DNA of 64,000 bases from Acanthochlamys bracteata (taxonomy: Eukaryota; Streptophyta; Magnoliopsida; Pandanales; Velloziaceae): contig CM034128.1 of assembly GCA_019914995.1 (NCBI GenBank), positions 9,579,501 through 9,643,500 of the forward strand. The letters run 5' to 3'. Position numbers and translations under genes: made by a program. Numbering within the stretch: the stretch's first letter is position 1; every line of letters begins with the position of its first letter. The notes below the pieces were generated by a model. It did not search any database. It had not been told where the DNA came from and saw nothing but the letters and a program-made list of their open reading frames with translations. This document shows positions 1 through 12,469 of this stretch, piece after piece.

Positions 1-257
1 CGCAGGACTAAAGTCTCCGAATTAAAGTAGGCCGGTGGATTTCGTATATTTTTTATAGAAAAGAAGATCAAACTATGAAGAGATAGCTCGCCAATAGTAA
101 CTGGTTTTGTGTCCAGAATCTGATTTTGTGCCAAATGAAGCTGTTGCCTTTTGGTGATTGATTTCTTTTTCTTGTTTTGGAGATGACACGTTGGCAGAAG
201 TCTAATTGAAGCGATATATATATACAATTTATATTTTTTAAGACCAACTTTTTTTAA

Positions 258-538
258 GAGCGTGATTCGTAACTCTATATCTTTTAGCTAAATTTTATAT
301 TATAAATAGTTCATATATTTTAATTATAAAAAAATTTAAAATTTAATTTTTATATAAAATTTTAGTTTTAATTTTTTTATTATATTTTTAAATATAATTA
401 TATTTTTTAATTTTTAATATATTTTTAAAATTTATTGAAACATAAATAATAAATTTTACTTTTATTCTATTTTTTAGAAAATTTTATTTTTATTTTTTAT
501 TTTTATAAAATTTAATTATAAATATTTTAAACACGCTC
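258..538. mobile_element. AT-rich MITE-like element, family B copy 1
   Basis: About 280 bp bounded by short inverted ends, GAGCGTGATT on the left and the complement of GAGCGTGTTTA on the right. The inside is almost pure A/T. The same order of internal blocks recurs at 26637-26909, including 'agttcatatattttaattat', 'ttttagtt.taattttttt' and 'attttacttttatt.tatttttta'. No coding capacity is visible, so it is a non-autonomous element. A target-site duplication is not clear for this copy, and the transposase superfamily is unknown. Confidence 0.55.
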
Positions 539-1096
539 AATAAATACAACCGAAATCATTTTTTACAAGTACGTAATGTTTAGATTTTGAAAACGATTCG
601 TTACGCTAATGAAACAAACAAACAAACAAAATAATAACGTTGATGATCTTGTTTTACAACGTGGATGATCTTCTTTATTTGTATAATGTGATTCAAGAAT
701 TTGGACAAAATATAACAAAATCCTTGTTGATGCTTCCTACACACCAGTTTCGTTAGTGATTAGGATTCATTTGAGATTATTTGAATCGAATTCTTTAAAT
801 TTATTTAAAATTTTTAAATATATAAGTTTTTATAAAATATAAAACCTTTTTGTATCTATAAATTTTTTTAAAAATTGTTTAATATAAAAACTTATTAAAA
901 AAGTTAAACTTTTTTGTAAAGTTTTTGTCTCAAAATCTTTCTCAAATGTAATAAAATAGACTTATTAACGAAAATTTTAAATCCAGTCATACAAAATCCC
1001 TTCAATTTAAAAAAAAAGAATTTAAGTTAATCTTCGTTGAAGTATATATTTCATACAACATAATTTATTTGAATATTTATAAGTCACAATAATTTA

Positions 1097-1364
1097 GGGG
1101 ACGTTTGGAATTACTTATGAAATGGAGCTTTTGTGAAATGGAAGATATTTTTGTCTTTTTCAAAAAATTAGCTATATTTTTTTTACTTAAAAAAATAATA
1201 AAAATATGTAATAAAAAGATCTCACTTCGTAGAATTTTTCTACACTTTCTAAATTTTTAAATAAAATTTTTATATACTTATAAAATATATATTAAAAATA
1301 TGAAATAGAAAAAAATTAAAAAAAACTGATAAATAGTTTTTGAAACAGAGAACCAAACAGCCCC
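1097..1364 (-). mobile_element. Tourist-like MITE, family A copy 1
   Basis: A 268-bp non-coding element. It starts GGGGACGTTTGG and ends CCAAACAGCCCC, giving near-perfect 12-bp terminal inverted repeats. It is flanked on both sides by TTA (1094-1096 and 1365-1367), the three-base duplication typical of PIF/Harbinger-type insertion. Its interior is the reverse complement of copies at 2116-2375 and 50296-50551, including the block around 'tctacactttctaaatttt'. No transposase is encoded. Confidence 0.75.
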
Positions 1365-2115
1365 TTAAGCTGATTAGTTGATAGAAACGAAAATATCAAA
1401 ATTTTTAAACAGTACAAAATTATGTTATTAGTTAATATTATTCTTCAACTATGTGTGAATTCTTTCAAATTAACATGATAATTATATAAACTTTAAAAAA
1501 TGAGTTGGATTGTGATCCACATCATTAATGATGATGTGTCACCGGTAGACAGTGGTGGGCTTAAGTTTTCGATCGGAATCAAGTTGCTGTCGGGATGAGT
1601 CCAATTGGCAAGAAACATTGAAAAGCACACTTACTGAAATCAATCATCTTCTTAATTATTCTTCTTCAAAATTTCTGCTACTTCAAAGACTTCCCGCAAC
1701 AAAACAGAAGAGTAACTAGATGCTAAGCTTACATTTCACTTTCACGGAGGAGCACTTGTATGATTGATTGTTTTTTTCATATTTCGTTAAAATGTATTGA
1801 TCATTGATTTTCTCATGTACTTTATTCCTCGAGTCGAAGGCAAACTTGATTCTATTGCACAAGTGTTCGAACCTAAATCATCATGTATATCTACCCTTCA
1901 GTTCATTAGTCGATGAAAAGTTTTAGACTGAGAGAAACGATCGAGTTCGAGATGAGCACAAAGAACGGTTTCATCCTCGACCACGAAGAACAAACGATGA
2001 TTCGGGAGCGACCCGATCTGAACTCTGACGGTAGGAATTTTTCTTCTGAGAAAATTTTGGTCTTGCTGAGAGGTAGGGTTTATTTATAACCAATTGGTAA
2101 CAGTTCTTGGTCTTA

Positions 2116-2375
2116 GAGGCCGTTTGGCTTCGCGTTTGAAAAGCTGCTTATTAATTTTTTTTAATTTTACGTTTTTTAATATATATTTTATAAATATATA
2201 AAAAATTTATTTAAAAATTTAGAAAGTGTAGAAAAATTTTACGGAGTGAGATTTTTTTATTGCATATTTTTATTATTTTTTTTAAAATAAAAAAAATAGA
2301 GCTCATTTTTAAAAAAAAAAAAAATACTTTTTATTTTATAAAATCTCTTTTTCATAAGCAATCCCAAACGCTCCT
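2116..2375 (+). mobile_element. Tourist-like MITE, family A copy 2
   Basis: A 260-bp element with terminal repeats GAGGCCGTTTGG and, on the opposite strand, AGGAGCGTTTGG. It is flanked by TTA at 2113-2115 and 2376-2378. Internally it shares 'aaaatttagaaagtgtagaaa' and 'gcatatttttattattttttt' style blocks with the copy in the RNase H intron at 50296-50551. It lies in the opposite orientation to the copy at 1097-1364, about 750 bp away. It is non-coding. Confidence 0.75.
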
Positions 2376-2820
2376 TTAATAGATCTCAGGCAGCAATCTC
2401 TCCAACTACTTTCAATTAGGTCTAAGACGTGTTCTGTATTTTGTCTATAGCATAATGGGGCTATTTGGCGATCCATTTTAGATGCTTTTTATTTTCAAAA
2501 CTCAATCTATATATATTGTCTTACATATAAATTCTTTTAATATTAAACTTTCCTAAACATTTCCACATCTACCGATAGATTGGAAATTTAGTGGATGCCC
2601 TTTATCGGCCTCAAAATGTAGGCCAACAGAAAGGGCCATAGCTTCCTAGAGAAATCCCATTAGCTAATTCTGGTATTCCTAACTCTTATTGGGCTCCAAG
2701 TTATATTAAGCCAGTCAATTAATGAGGGGCCCTGGCCTGGTACTACTCTTATTTGGCCCATTAAAGGCACTGATATGTCTTTTCAATTTAAATTTCGATG
2801 TTTTCAATTCGACGCGGCAA

Positions 2821-2960
2821 GGCGGGAATGTAAATCTCAATCAATGATAATCAACGGTTAAGAATAAAAGATCCGCGTTTAATTCCATGACGGTTCGTAT
2901 GAAAATTCGAAATTTTTTTGCTAAAACGAAGCGCGCCAAGAATCGATTTTCGCCCGCGTG
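2821..2960 (+). promoter_or_regulatory. E2F-type sites upstream of the HMG-box gene
   Basis: Two matches to the E2F consensus family occur just before the gene: GGCGGGAA at 2821-2828 (TTCCCGCC on the other strand) and GCGCGCCAA at 2931-2939 (TTGGCGCGC on the other strand). A looser TTTTCGCCCGCG follows near 2946. In plants such sites drive S-phase expression of replication and chromatin genes, which would suit a chromatin protein. This is motif matching only. Confidence 0.45.
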
Positions 2961-3126
2961 CCGAGTTTGCGTTCTGTTCTCTCTCGGCGACTATTTAAAC
3001 AGCCGTCCCGCTCAATTGCAACCCTCCACTTCTCTCTCGCTATTGTTATCAGATCTTAGCTGCTGTTCTTCTTCGCTTTCTCAAGGGTTTACATTCAATT
3101 CTCTACCTGCTTGTTCTGTTCTAACA

Positions 3127-5100
3127 ATGGCGGGTGCATCATCAACATCGAATCCGCCGAGGCCGAGGAAGAGAGTCGAAGCTGGATCAAGCGCGCTCAA
3201 GCGGGCTAGAGATGGCAGCGCCTTCACTAAATGGTTGGTCTCTCTCTATTTCGGCTTGATTTGTTTTAATTCAACTACTAGATTGATCTCTATGCAACGA
3301 GGACTTGATCTGATATCTATGTGAACGATTTTCTTTCCTTTGCCTTAGTTTATCTGTTGAAAGCTTGTGCTTTATTATCTATGAATATTTGAAATTATTG
3401 TTGTCGATCGACTCGTTTCTCCACTTGTGGATCGGATCTAGTTTTTGAATCCAGCAACCGGACCTGTCTCTGGCCTTGGATTTATATGTTTCTTTTATCT
3501 CACTAGATCCTTTTTGTTTGAATTTCTATCGATCTGGCTGTTGATTTGTTTGGATGATTTCATCACCGGATTCTATCTGTTTAATGCCCCTGTTTATTAT
3601 CAGTCTTCCTCGAACTTTTTTTAGGGTTGATTTCAGCGGTGGTTAGGGATTGGTATTAGTTCAGTTGCAAGGTGTTGGTGATCAGGTGCTTCAAACAAAG
3701 AGCGGAAGTAGCTTAGATAAATTGGTGACAAATGCTTGTAACAGCTGTACAACTAGCTTAAGACTTAGTTGGTTGATGTTGGTGATCAATGCCTCTAGCA
3801 ACAGGGGAACTAGCTTTAGAGAAACCGTAGAACTACTGTTAGCTGTAATATCTTGTAGCTGTTAGTTTTTACTATGCAAGTTTTATGGGTTATTGTCTGG
3901 TTTCTTTGTTCTGATATCTCTTTTTCTTATGTTTGCTTGAATTCCAGCGAGGCATGTAACTCCAATGTTCCGGTTGCACTAATTGATATGCACAGCTGCA
4001 GTCTTGATTCAAAGATAAAGACTAATCTCGGTATTCATTCAAATCTTTGTATAAACCATCAATAGTTATTATCTTCAATAGTATTTCTGATTATTGTGAT
4101 GTGAGTGACAGAGGCTCAAGTTATTGAGAAGGTTACAGAAATGAAGAAGCCAGCATCAAGGCAATCCCTGTCTCTTGTAAATTCTCTAGTAGTGGATTGA
4201 TCTAGGATGCATTTAGTCATGCTTGTGTTCTAATGTTCTTGCAGGAAGAGAGCTGCTGCCTCATCCAATGACAAGGAGCAGAAGCCTAATAAGAGGGAGA
4301 AGAAGTCTAAGAATACAAACATGCCCAAACGTCCTCCTACTGCCTTCTTCCTTTTCATGTAACTCTTTCCTTAGAGTTGCTAGTTATCTCTCAGGTGTTT
4401 TGTTTAGTTTTTTCAATCTGAACTAAGCTCTGTTGTTGACAGGGCTGACTTCAGGATAGAATTCAAAGAAGCTAATCCTGATTCCAAGGGTGTAGCAGAG
4501 GTACAGTCTATCAGTACCTTAAACTGGTTGCTTGTTTATAATGTTGTTGTTTTAATCAGCAACCAACTTTGTTGTTTGTAATAAATAAAGGCTGGGAAAG
4601 CTGCTGGCGAGAAGTGGAAATCTATGACTGATGAAGTGAGTTTCTGAAGTAGAACATTGAGTTATTTTAGTGGTAGTTATATCCCAATATGAGTAACTTG
4701 ATTGCCATTGTTATTGTGTGTTTTCTAACAGGAAAAGAAGCCCTATTTGGAGAAAGCAGCGGAGCTCAAAGCAGAGTATGAGAAAGCTAAAAATGTTCCT
4801 GAGGATGAGAATGATGATGATGAGAACACTAATGAGAATCAAGAAGTATGCTGTTTTTCCTTCTACATTGTTATGGTTTTGTTTCCTGGTTCAATATAGT
4901 TTGTGCAACGTGAATGTTAATTGTGGTGTTGTTTTATGCAGGAGAAAGAGGATGCCTGGAAGGAAAAGGATGAGCAGGTAGTGGAGGTAGCAGGTGAGAA
5001 GGGAGAGAAGGAGGAAGATCTACAGGTTGAGAGGGGAATAGGTGAGAACGGAGACGAGCATGAGGATGATCAGGGTAATCCTAAATTAGATGATTTCTAG
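3127..5100 (+). CDS. HMGB6-like: HMG-box (HMGB6/7-type) chromatin protein
   Basis: Nuclear DNA-bending chromatin protein. My eight exons are 3127-3233, 3948-4030, 4112-4160, 4245-4358, 4443-4500, 4591-4635, 4732-4845 and 4942-5100, which join in frame to 242 residues. Order: a basic N-terminus (MAGASSTSN, PRPRKR); a conserved Cys/His stretch (CEACNSNVPVALIDMHSC, residues 36-53) shared with Arabidopsis HMGB6-type proteins; a Lys-rich linker; one HMG box at about 106-170 (begins PKRPPTAFFLFM, contains GEKWKSMTDEEK); and a Glu/Asp-rich acidic tail ending NPKLDDF. The ATG at 3127 matches the family start. An in-frame open stretch upstream (from 2887) looks like leader. Intron 3 appears to use a GC donor (AAG|GCAATC at 4161), because only that junction keeps the frame. 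Family assignment is strong; the exact paralogue number is not. Confidence 0.88.
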
Positions 5101-6560
5101 GACCACACTGCAATAGTTCATCAGGGAATTACTAATCTGATGCTTCTGTAAAGGTTGCAGTGGTTAGATAATAGTAGAAAATAGAGGTTTTGTTGATGTA
5201 ATGTAACCATGGATAGCAAATCTGTTATGGCTCTTTGAATCTGATGTTTAAGAAATTTAAATGGAAACCAAGAGCTTCATCCTGTAGTATATGAAATGTT
5301 TTGCTGTATTGGTATGAAGCCATTGTTTCACTACTTATGCCTTCGTCTTGACTTCTGTTTACATAGTGTTTGTTACTTCTTATGCATGTTTAGTAGTTCA
5401 AATTGAATATGGGACTGGGCGTCCATTCTATTTAGGCCTAGTATTCATCTTTTATATAAAATAGCTGACAAAGTAGAAAATGTACTTGGAAATTCTACAG
5501 GAAATTTGTCTCCGAAATTTAGCTAAAATTTATTATAACTTCGCAAATGAGCATGTATTTTCTAGTTATGTTTTGTTACAAATTAACAAAACTGCTAATG
5601 GAGATAGTGACCTTCTCTTAAAAATTCCCATATTAAGCGAGTTACTACCGACAGTGGTGACTGGGTGAGATGCAATGATGCAAACATTAAGATTTTTCTC
5701 GCTAACAGCAACCTTAATTAGCTTTCTATTAAAGTTTGTTGAAAATTTTGGGCTTTGTTTCATCACTACACATATGTTTAATACTTTAACCGGTCATACT
5801 GAGTCTCTGACATCCACCTTGGGCCCACTAATTTACCCGGTAGACCAAAAGTTTAAATTCTTTTATTAATTTCTGGACTACAATATTAGAATTCCATCCG
5901 CAAACGTCACCTGCTTTCCTTTGTCTTTATTTGCAGGCATGCTTTTAAAGCAAAGTTTTTAAAATTTTAATTATTTTATAATTTCTTTCACACTGTTCAG
6001 AGTCTTACACTCTGCTAGCTCCTTTGTCGCACCCTTTAATATAAAAACAGTTCCATCATTTTACAAAAATTTTCCCATTCTTCCTCAGTGATCGAAGCTT
6101 AATGCAGCTACTGGGCTAGTGTTTATCTGATGATTTGATGATTCGTTTTGGTCTTTGATGATTGAGTTGTTGTTAGAACATCTCCATCTAAGCGGTGGTG
6201 GTGGATAGTGATTTCAATTTTTCTTCTCTTTTGGTTTCTTTATTGGTTTTGTTGTTTCTTGTCAAACGCTTTGATTTATGTTGGGTTGACTCACTGTTGT
6301 TTGTGGAATTTCTTAACTAAATCAATCACCGTTACGTTATCTTCGATTTTTAAAATTTGTTAATTTTTGGGCATTTTGTTGCACTTGAAGTAGCACCTGT
6401 TGCTGCTCCAAGAAAATGATGGATATCTTCATTTGGTTGATAGGTGAGCAAGCAATAGTCCGTAAGCCGTAAGGAATGTTTTTGTACTGTTAACTGGTAC
6501 TTTGTTCTATTTTGATTACATCTGTCCGTTTCGTTTCCTTTGATGAACATTGTTAGTTCG
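5101..6560. other. Intergenic region after HMGB gene
   Basis: Holds the HMGB 3' UTR (a polyadenylation region is likely within about 250 bp after the stop) and then AT-rich sequence. From about 6030 there is T-rich, leader-like sequence leading towards the NCRK-derived locus. Short open frames on both strands show no family resemblance. Confidence 0.5.
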
Positions 6561-7071
6561 CCTCGTTGTTGTCCTTTTTTCTCTTAGATTTGATATGGAG
6601 AATGGATTTTTTCGCATCTGGTATTTACGGATAGTTAGCTATAAATTTCCATTCTTAGCTTTCTCGAGGTTCTTTCCCTTCTTTTTTTTTTTTGTTATAG
6701 TGAAGAACTGTGAGAGATCATTTCACCTGTTAGCAGAAATGCCATGGTGCAAATGTTTGGATAATGAGTACATGTTGGTCTGTATAGTTTTACATTGTCG
6801 CAAAGAAGTCTCTAGTGCAAATCGCTTATCACCATTCTTCTCCGATACCAGAGAAGTAAGAAGTTAATGCTTCCTCGATTGAGGTCATGGAGTTCAACTA
6901 GAAAATTGCCTCTGGTTGTATCAGTGGACTCTTCTGGTTTCAGTGCATTTTTTGTGGTTAGTAGCTGGATTATAGCACTTTTAACCACTTCATATGCAAC
7001 ATTCTTCATAAAGAAACGCTGAATTTCTTCTTGAAGATGAAGGGAATACCACCACATGGATGCAACAATCA

Positions 7072-10000
7072 AATCCAATTACATGGAATTGTATATGTGC
7101 ATCTGAACCTTTAGGCAAACTGAATTGTACTTCTGCATCAAATTGTTCTTCCTCCTGTGACTGCACACCTGGTAAGAATCACATTTCATCTAGTGGAATC
7201 AACTTTTAACATGACTTGTAATTGAACCTAACTACAGTGGCTGAGACTCATTTTTCCTCCATCTTATTTTCTCGTTAGTATTTTGTAACATCTAGTCTGC
7301 CCCTACAGTATTACAATAGAGTGCTGCATGTAGCTTAAATATCAATTTGAGTGTTGTACTGCAAAAAAGAAAAGTGGAAAAGAACAAAAGTTTGAGGAGT
7401 AGAAGACTTTTAGTTATCCAATGGATGAAAAAGTTTATCATGCATGATGTAATAAAATTTTATGTTTTATCACTAGAGAGATGATCTGTCTCTCTTGATA
7501 TATTCTGTTTCCAAGGATCTAATGGTTTTGTTTCCTTAAATTGAACAGATATACTTCAAAACCTACTTTCGGCATAGTTAAGATGCTAGTAGAGTCAATT
7601 TAAGTACTCAAACTTTTCGTAGTGTTTGAAGGAAACCATCATGCACTTACTTTCCTGCATCATAGGTGAAAGAAATCTGTTTCTTTGCTAACATATGCTG
7701 AAAGTAGTCAACTACTAAGCATTTTGATAAAGAATGTTTTAGTAGTTTTGGTTTAGTTATTCCTGAAAGTTTAAGGTACTGAATCTGTAAGGCAATGATT
7801 ATCTTAATCGATATGCTCACTTATCCATGTAGCTGCAGACCTACTTACATCTAAATTTCAGGACCAAATGTTGGAGGATGGACTTGCACTTGTGCGTCAC
7901 AAGTGTTGCCCCAAGCCCTAGAAACAATTAGTAATAGCAGTTGTTTTTCTGGCTGCAAGTGCACTGCTGTAGGAATGCACTTATTCTTCAAGGTCAAATG
8001 CTAGTTATTTAGGTGATAAGTCCTTGGTTAATGTTTCTCACCTAATGGTTCTCAGTGCTGGATGACTGCAGTATGTAAAATCTGGTCTGACCATTCCTAG
8101 TTTTGAAGTGTAGATTGGATAAACTCTCTTGTGCGTTCTGTTGTGGTGCTTGCTGAGTATGTGGACTTTTGCAGGTTCTACGGAAACACCAAGTGCTTCA
8201 TCGCAGCTCATTTCTAAGAGAGGTTCCTTTGTCATCCTTCTAGTATGTGCAATTGTTGTGATGGTGGCTATTCTTTCTTCTGTTGCTTGCTGTTTTTATC
8301 GCAAGAACGGGCTTTCTGCAAATGGGATAGTTTCATCTGGAAAAGACTCAAGTTGGAACAGTGCAGCCAACTTGATTAGTCATCACTCAGCTTCATTGCC
8401 AGAGTTTCAACTCAAAGTTAACTCTTCTCCTCATCGAATTGCCAGTAAGATGATTCCTTTTGGAGTATTTATGATGTTAACTAGTTAATCACACAAGTGC
8501 CTCACTCTTATCATCTTCAATCTATATACCTCTTTCGTTACCTTTTCTGTCAAGCTACATGTAATCTGCATGTATGCACTTAAGACTTGATTATCATAAT
8601 TGCACTAAGGATGTCCCAGAAGATTTTTTTTTCATGTGGTTGTTTACTTGAAAATCCAAAAGTATAGAATACATCTGATGCTGTATCATTTGGTGCAGGA
8701 TGCTTACCAATAGATTGCTTGAGTCGAACTGAAAGTGGAACAATCCCTGGAACTATTTGCCAGTTTTCCTATACTGAATTGGAGCAAGCAACAAATAAGT
8801 TCTCGAATGCTAATATGATTGGAATTGGAGGCAGCAGTGTTGTTTATCGTGGCCACCTCAGCGATGGAAGAGATGTTGCTATCAAGAAACTTAATACGCC
8901 TGGGTTGCTTGAGACAGATGTCAGTTTTCTGACTGAGGTAAAATATAGTCACCAGTTACATGAAATAATTGTTCTGAGGTTTTTTTTGTGACCTGACTTT
9001 TAAGCTCCCTGAGTCTATATATTTAAGTAATCTTTTCTTTTGATTAATGTTAATGGCTGGACTGTTTTTGAAGTAACTAAGAAAATAGATCTTGCTAATG
9101 CAAGTGAAGAAAATGGTTTGTTCCTGTTTTATAAACTTGTAGAGAAGCACACATGAACTTGTGCACTTCTGACAGTATCAGAACTTCAGAAGTCATTGAT
9201 ATTCTGTTCGATGTATAGCTTCAATCAGAATCCTTGCTGGTCATTTTCATGTATTTTGATTGTGTTGCTACTGTAGCTCATTTTAGCGACAACCAAGCAA
9301 GTTCATGAAAGTAGTCCTTTTCTTATAACTGGAGAAAAAGAAAAAAGCAATAACTTTCCATTTTGAATTAAAGATTGAAGTGCTTTGATGCATTAGTTTT
9401 ACCTTTCTGGCGTGCATATCCAAGTATTGGTTAGCTATCTAGTCCTTGTGGGGGTACATTCTTTTTTGTCCTTGATGACCGAGAGGTCCGAGACTACACT
9501 GAGATTGCATCGGAACATTTGCCTAGTAGCCAAGAAAATGTCTTTGATATTTCTGTGCAAATAATGCCAATAGGAAAGCTAATACAGAATTCATGATACC
9601 TGATTGCGCGAGCAAATTGTCACGCATGACATAAATTCTTCTCACATGCTTTGTGCTTTTCTTATTGTATTCTTTGATGTTTTGGAAAATTGCCAATTAG
9701 TACATTCTGCATCAGTTAAAAGCTGTTAGTGAATTCTAAAATTTGATGCTAGATTTATGTTGTGACTTATGAAGTCCCTCTCATCCTTTCTCCAATGCAG
9801 ATTGAAATAATATCAAGACTTCATCATTGCCACGTAATTCCACTGATTGGATATTGCTCGGAGAAAAAGGGAAACCAATCAATGAGATTGCTTAGATGGG
9901 AACCTTTGGATTGGCCAAAACGTGTTAATATTGCAATTGGGACGGCAAAAGGTTTGGAATATCTTCATGAAGCAGCTTCTCTGAGGATTTTGCATCGAGA

Positions 10001-12040
10001 TATCAAGTCCTCCAACATTCTTTTGGATTATACATACAGGGCTAAGGTAAACCAATCAAAGTAATATGAATAACTTTCCAGTTTGTCAGCATAGTATCAT
10101 CACATCTCTACAAATCCTCTGCAGCTGAAGCTGCCTTGAAAACATTAAGACATGAGGACATACTTCTGAAGAATGGAAGACTACTTGGCATTGATTTGTT
10201 CATTCTGTTTAATGTTATCAAAGAGAAGTGTTGCATAAGTTAGAACATGAAAGTGAACTTTTCCTGTGTTTCAATGACTGACGGGCTTAACAAATAATGA
10301 TGGCTTAAGAGCTAGCGGTTCCTTTTATTTCCTTAAACCCTCTAAGCAAAAGATGCCAATTTTGTGCATTTCATTTTCATGCGCAGATTACTGATCTGGG
10401 CCTGGTGACCCGCTTCATAGATGATGAGCATAACAGTAGTTGTTCGAGTTCTCCAGTAAAAATGCAAGGAACATTTGGGTACTTTGCTCCAGAGTATGCT
10501 TTGGTGGGAAAGGCTTCCTTGAAGTCAGATGTTTTCAGTTTTGGAACTAATAACTGGTCATCAGGCCTTAAAGAGATGTTCAAACAAGACAGGTGGAAGT
10601 CTTGTTATGTGGGTATGTCCAAAACTTTTTTTCCGTCTGTGTTTAGACAAGTCACTATTTGCTCAATTAGAAGTGCTTATGTTAAGGTACAAGATTTTCT
10701 TGAATATTGGTTTAAATAGTCGATTGTTTCAAGAATTTAAATTGTCGAGGGATTATATTTATGTTGTCTTCTTAATGAAATCTATTTTCTATAATAGCTT
10801 CAGTCTAGAGGTTGGAACTTGGAAGTTCGATCTTTTTTGTGATTAAGAGCATGTTGATATTAATAGCCATTCCATTTATCTTCTACAAAAGAATTTCTTA
10901 TACGGATGTATAATTTTGTGCTTACCAGCTGCTTAGTATTCTAAGCAACAAGGCTCTTGCATGATAGTAAGCGGGTTATTACTGAGTTACCGGACACTCT
11001 TCTAAAGGGTAACTTCCCTGCAGAGGAAATGCAGGTAATGGCCCATCTAGCTTGGGAATGCTTGCAATCAGATCCAGAAATGCGGCCTACTATGAGTGAA
11101 GTTGTTCAAATCCTCTCCACTATTGCCCCGGGAAAAACACAGAGAAGAAGCTTCTCTTGCTAATTTTCTCATGGTAAGCATATGTATCATTGATGTTTAG
11201 ATAGTAAATAACAGTAAAACCCTATTTCTGTAGAAGAATTTCTTATTTCTCATAATTGTGCTAGTTTTGTTATCTTCAAGACATGCTTGTAACCACCTAA
11301 GCTATTTGGGTACTCCCAAGATAGAGCATTCATTTCAGAAACACTTGATAGTCCTCATTCTTGAGCTCTGCCCCTGTCGTTGAAGTTGCCAGTTCATCAT
11401 CAAATGAAAGGCTCTGGCTGTATGATGTTGTCAAGCATTCAATGAAGTCTTAGTTATGGCTTCGCTTGTAGAATCGTTGGGCTAAGACTCTGTGGTGACG
11501 ATGCCTCTTAAAGTTGCCTAATTAAAATGTCCTAGGATGAGTCTCTACTTCATATACATCCATTGCTGAATATGAGCTGAGCTGTTAGCTGGTATAGTTC
11601 GCAATGAATTTGGTTTATCACAGTATGATGTCCATACACGGAACTGCACATCTTGTACAATTTTAATCGTATTTTCTGTGAAGGATAAGCATTCATTATG
11701 TGTTTTACCACTTTCTTGACTTATTTTTGTTTTCTTTCTGTCCGTCTCTGACTCTACCTTGGCATTGCACAGAGCACCTCGATCATCAGGAATGCTGAAG
11801 GCATAACAAGATCGCAAGGATCTGCTGAGTCAAGAATGGATGAAGATGACTCGAATTCATCTAAGTCTCAGCCATCATCTAATGGTAGGAGTCTAAGTGA
11901 GAAGCCCCAGAAAACCACCGAGGTAGATCTTTCCACTATTGACAGGTTGATCCAACTGAAGCAAAATGCTTGGAGCTGGTCGGTCCACAGACGAGGAGAC
12001 AGTGGACCTTACAGAGCCCCGTTTCGAGTCGTTCGCATAA
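7072..12040 (+). pseudogene. NCRK: NCRK-type receptor-like kinase pseudogene
   Basis: Degenerate copy of the plant receptor-like Ser/Thr kinase NCRK. Recognisable exons: Cys-rich ectodomain (7072-7171; 7862-7968); membrane segment and juxtamembrane part (8175-8444, FVILLVCAIVVMVAILSSVA); kinase N-lobe (8699-8937, GIGGSSVVYRG, VAIKKL); 9801-10046 (HRDIKSSN); 10387-10612 (DLG, GTFGYFAPEY); 10946-11173 (RPTMSEVVQIL); and tail 11773-12040. Lesions: (1) after GYCSEKKGNQSMRLL the roughly 22 residues forming the kinase hinge are absent; (2) about 14 bp are missing near 10543, so DVFSFG is followed by LITGHQAL in another frame; (3) a frame change near 11140 brings in an early TAA at 11161; (4) the conserved ending EETVDLTEPRFESF lies in a different frame from the start of the last exon. 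Phases also mismatch at two splice borders. The signal-peptide exon was not found. Splice signals survive, so it may still be transcribed. Confidence 0.8.
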
Positions 12041-12469
12041 ACGAAGCAGCAGTTTTTCATCCTCTGTCAATGAATTGACTGAAAGTTTTTGGATTTTCAC
12101 GAATCCATGATTAAAGCAGCTTAGTTGCTTATTATTGTGAAAGTATTCATCTTCTTATGCTCTAGTTACTTGTCGTTGCGGTAGTTCCCTTTGTAGAGAA
12201 GATAATCAGAAAGCCGCAAATTTTCGTATATTCATTTATACGTTCAAATTATATTCGAACCGTTGTAAAATTTGAAATATACTATTCTTTTACTTTTTAA
12301 TTAACTGAGTTTTGAATCTAAGATTTAAAATTATGAAAACATTAATGCGGGATGTAAAGCTTTAATCGGAAAAAATGGGCTTGAAATAGTATAAACAAAG
12401 GCTAACGGGCTGATTGAGTTTGGAATTAGAAAGGGATCTTTAGGCGGTTCTGGCCCTGCTAATTAAGAG

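Larger units (their letters stand above)
1..2810. other. AT-rich intergenic DNA with small repeats
   Basis: No protein-coding gene is recognisable here. The stretch is very AT-rich, with long A/T runs, and carries three small inverted-repeat elements annotated separately (258-538, 1097-1364, 2116-2375). Scattered short open frames lack codon structure or family resemblance. Its right end grades into the promoter of the HMG-box gene. Confidence 0.7.

Noticed and set aside
2887-3126. 80-codon in-frame extension of the HMGB gene
   Set aside because: It contains promoter-like E2F motifs and pyrimidine-rich leader sequence, while the family N-terminus (MAG.SSTSN) starts at 3127.
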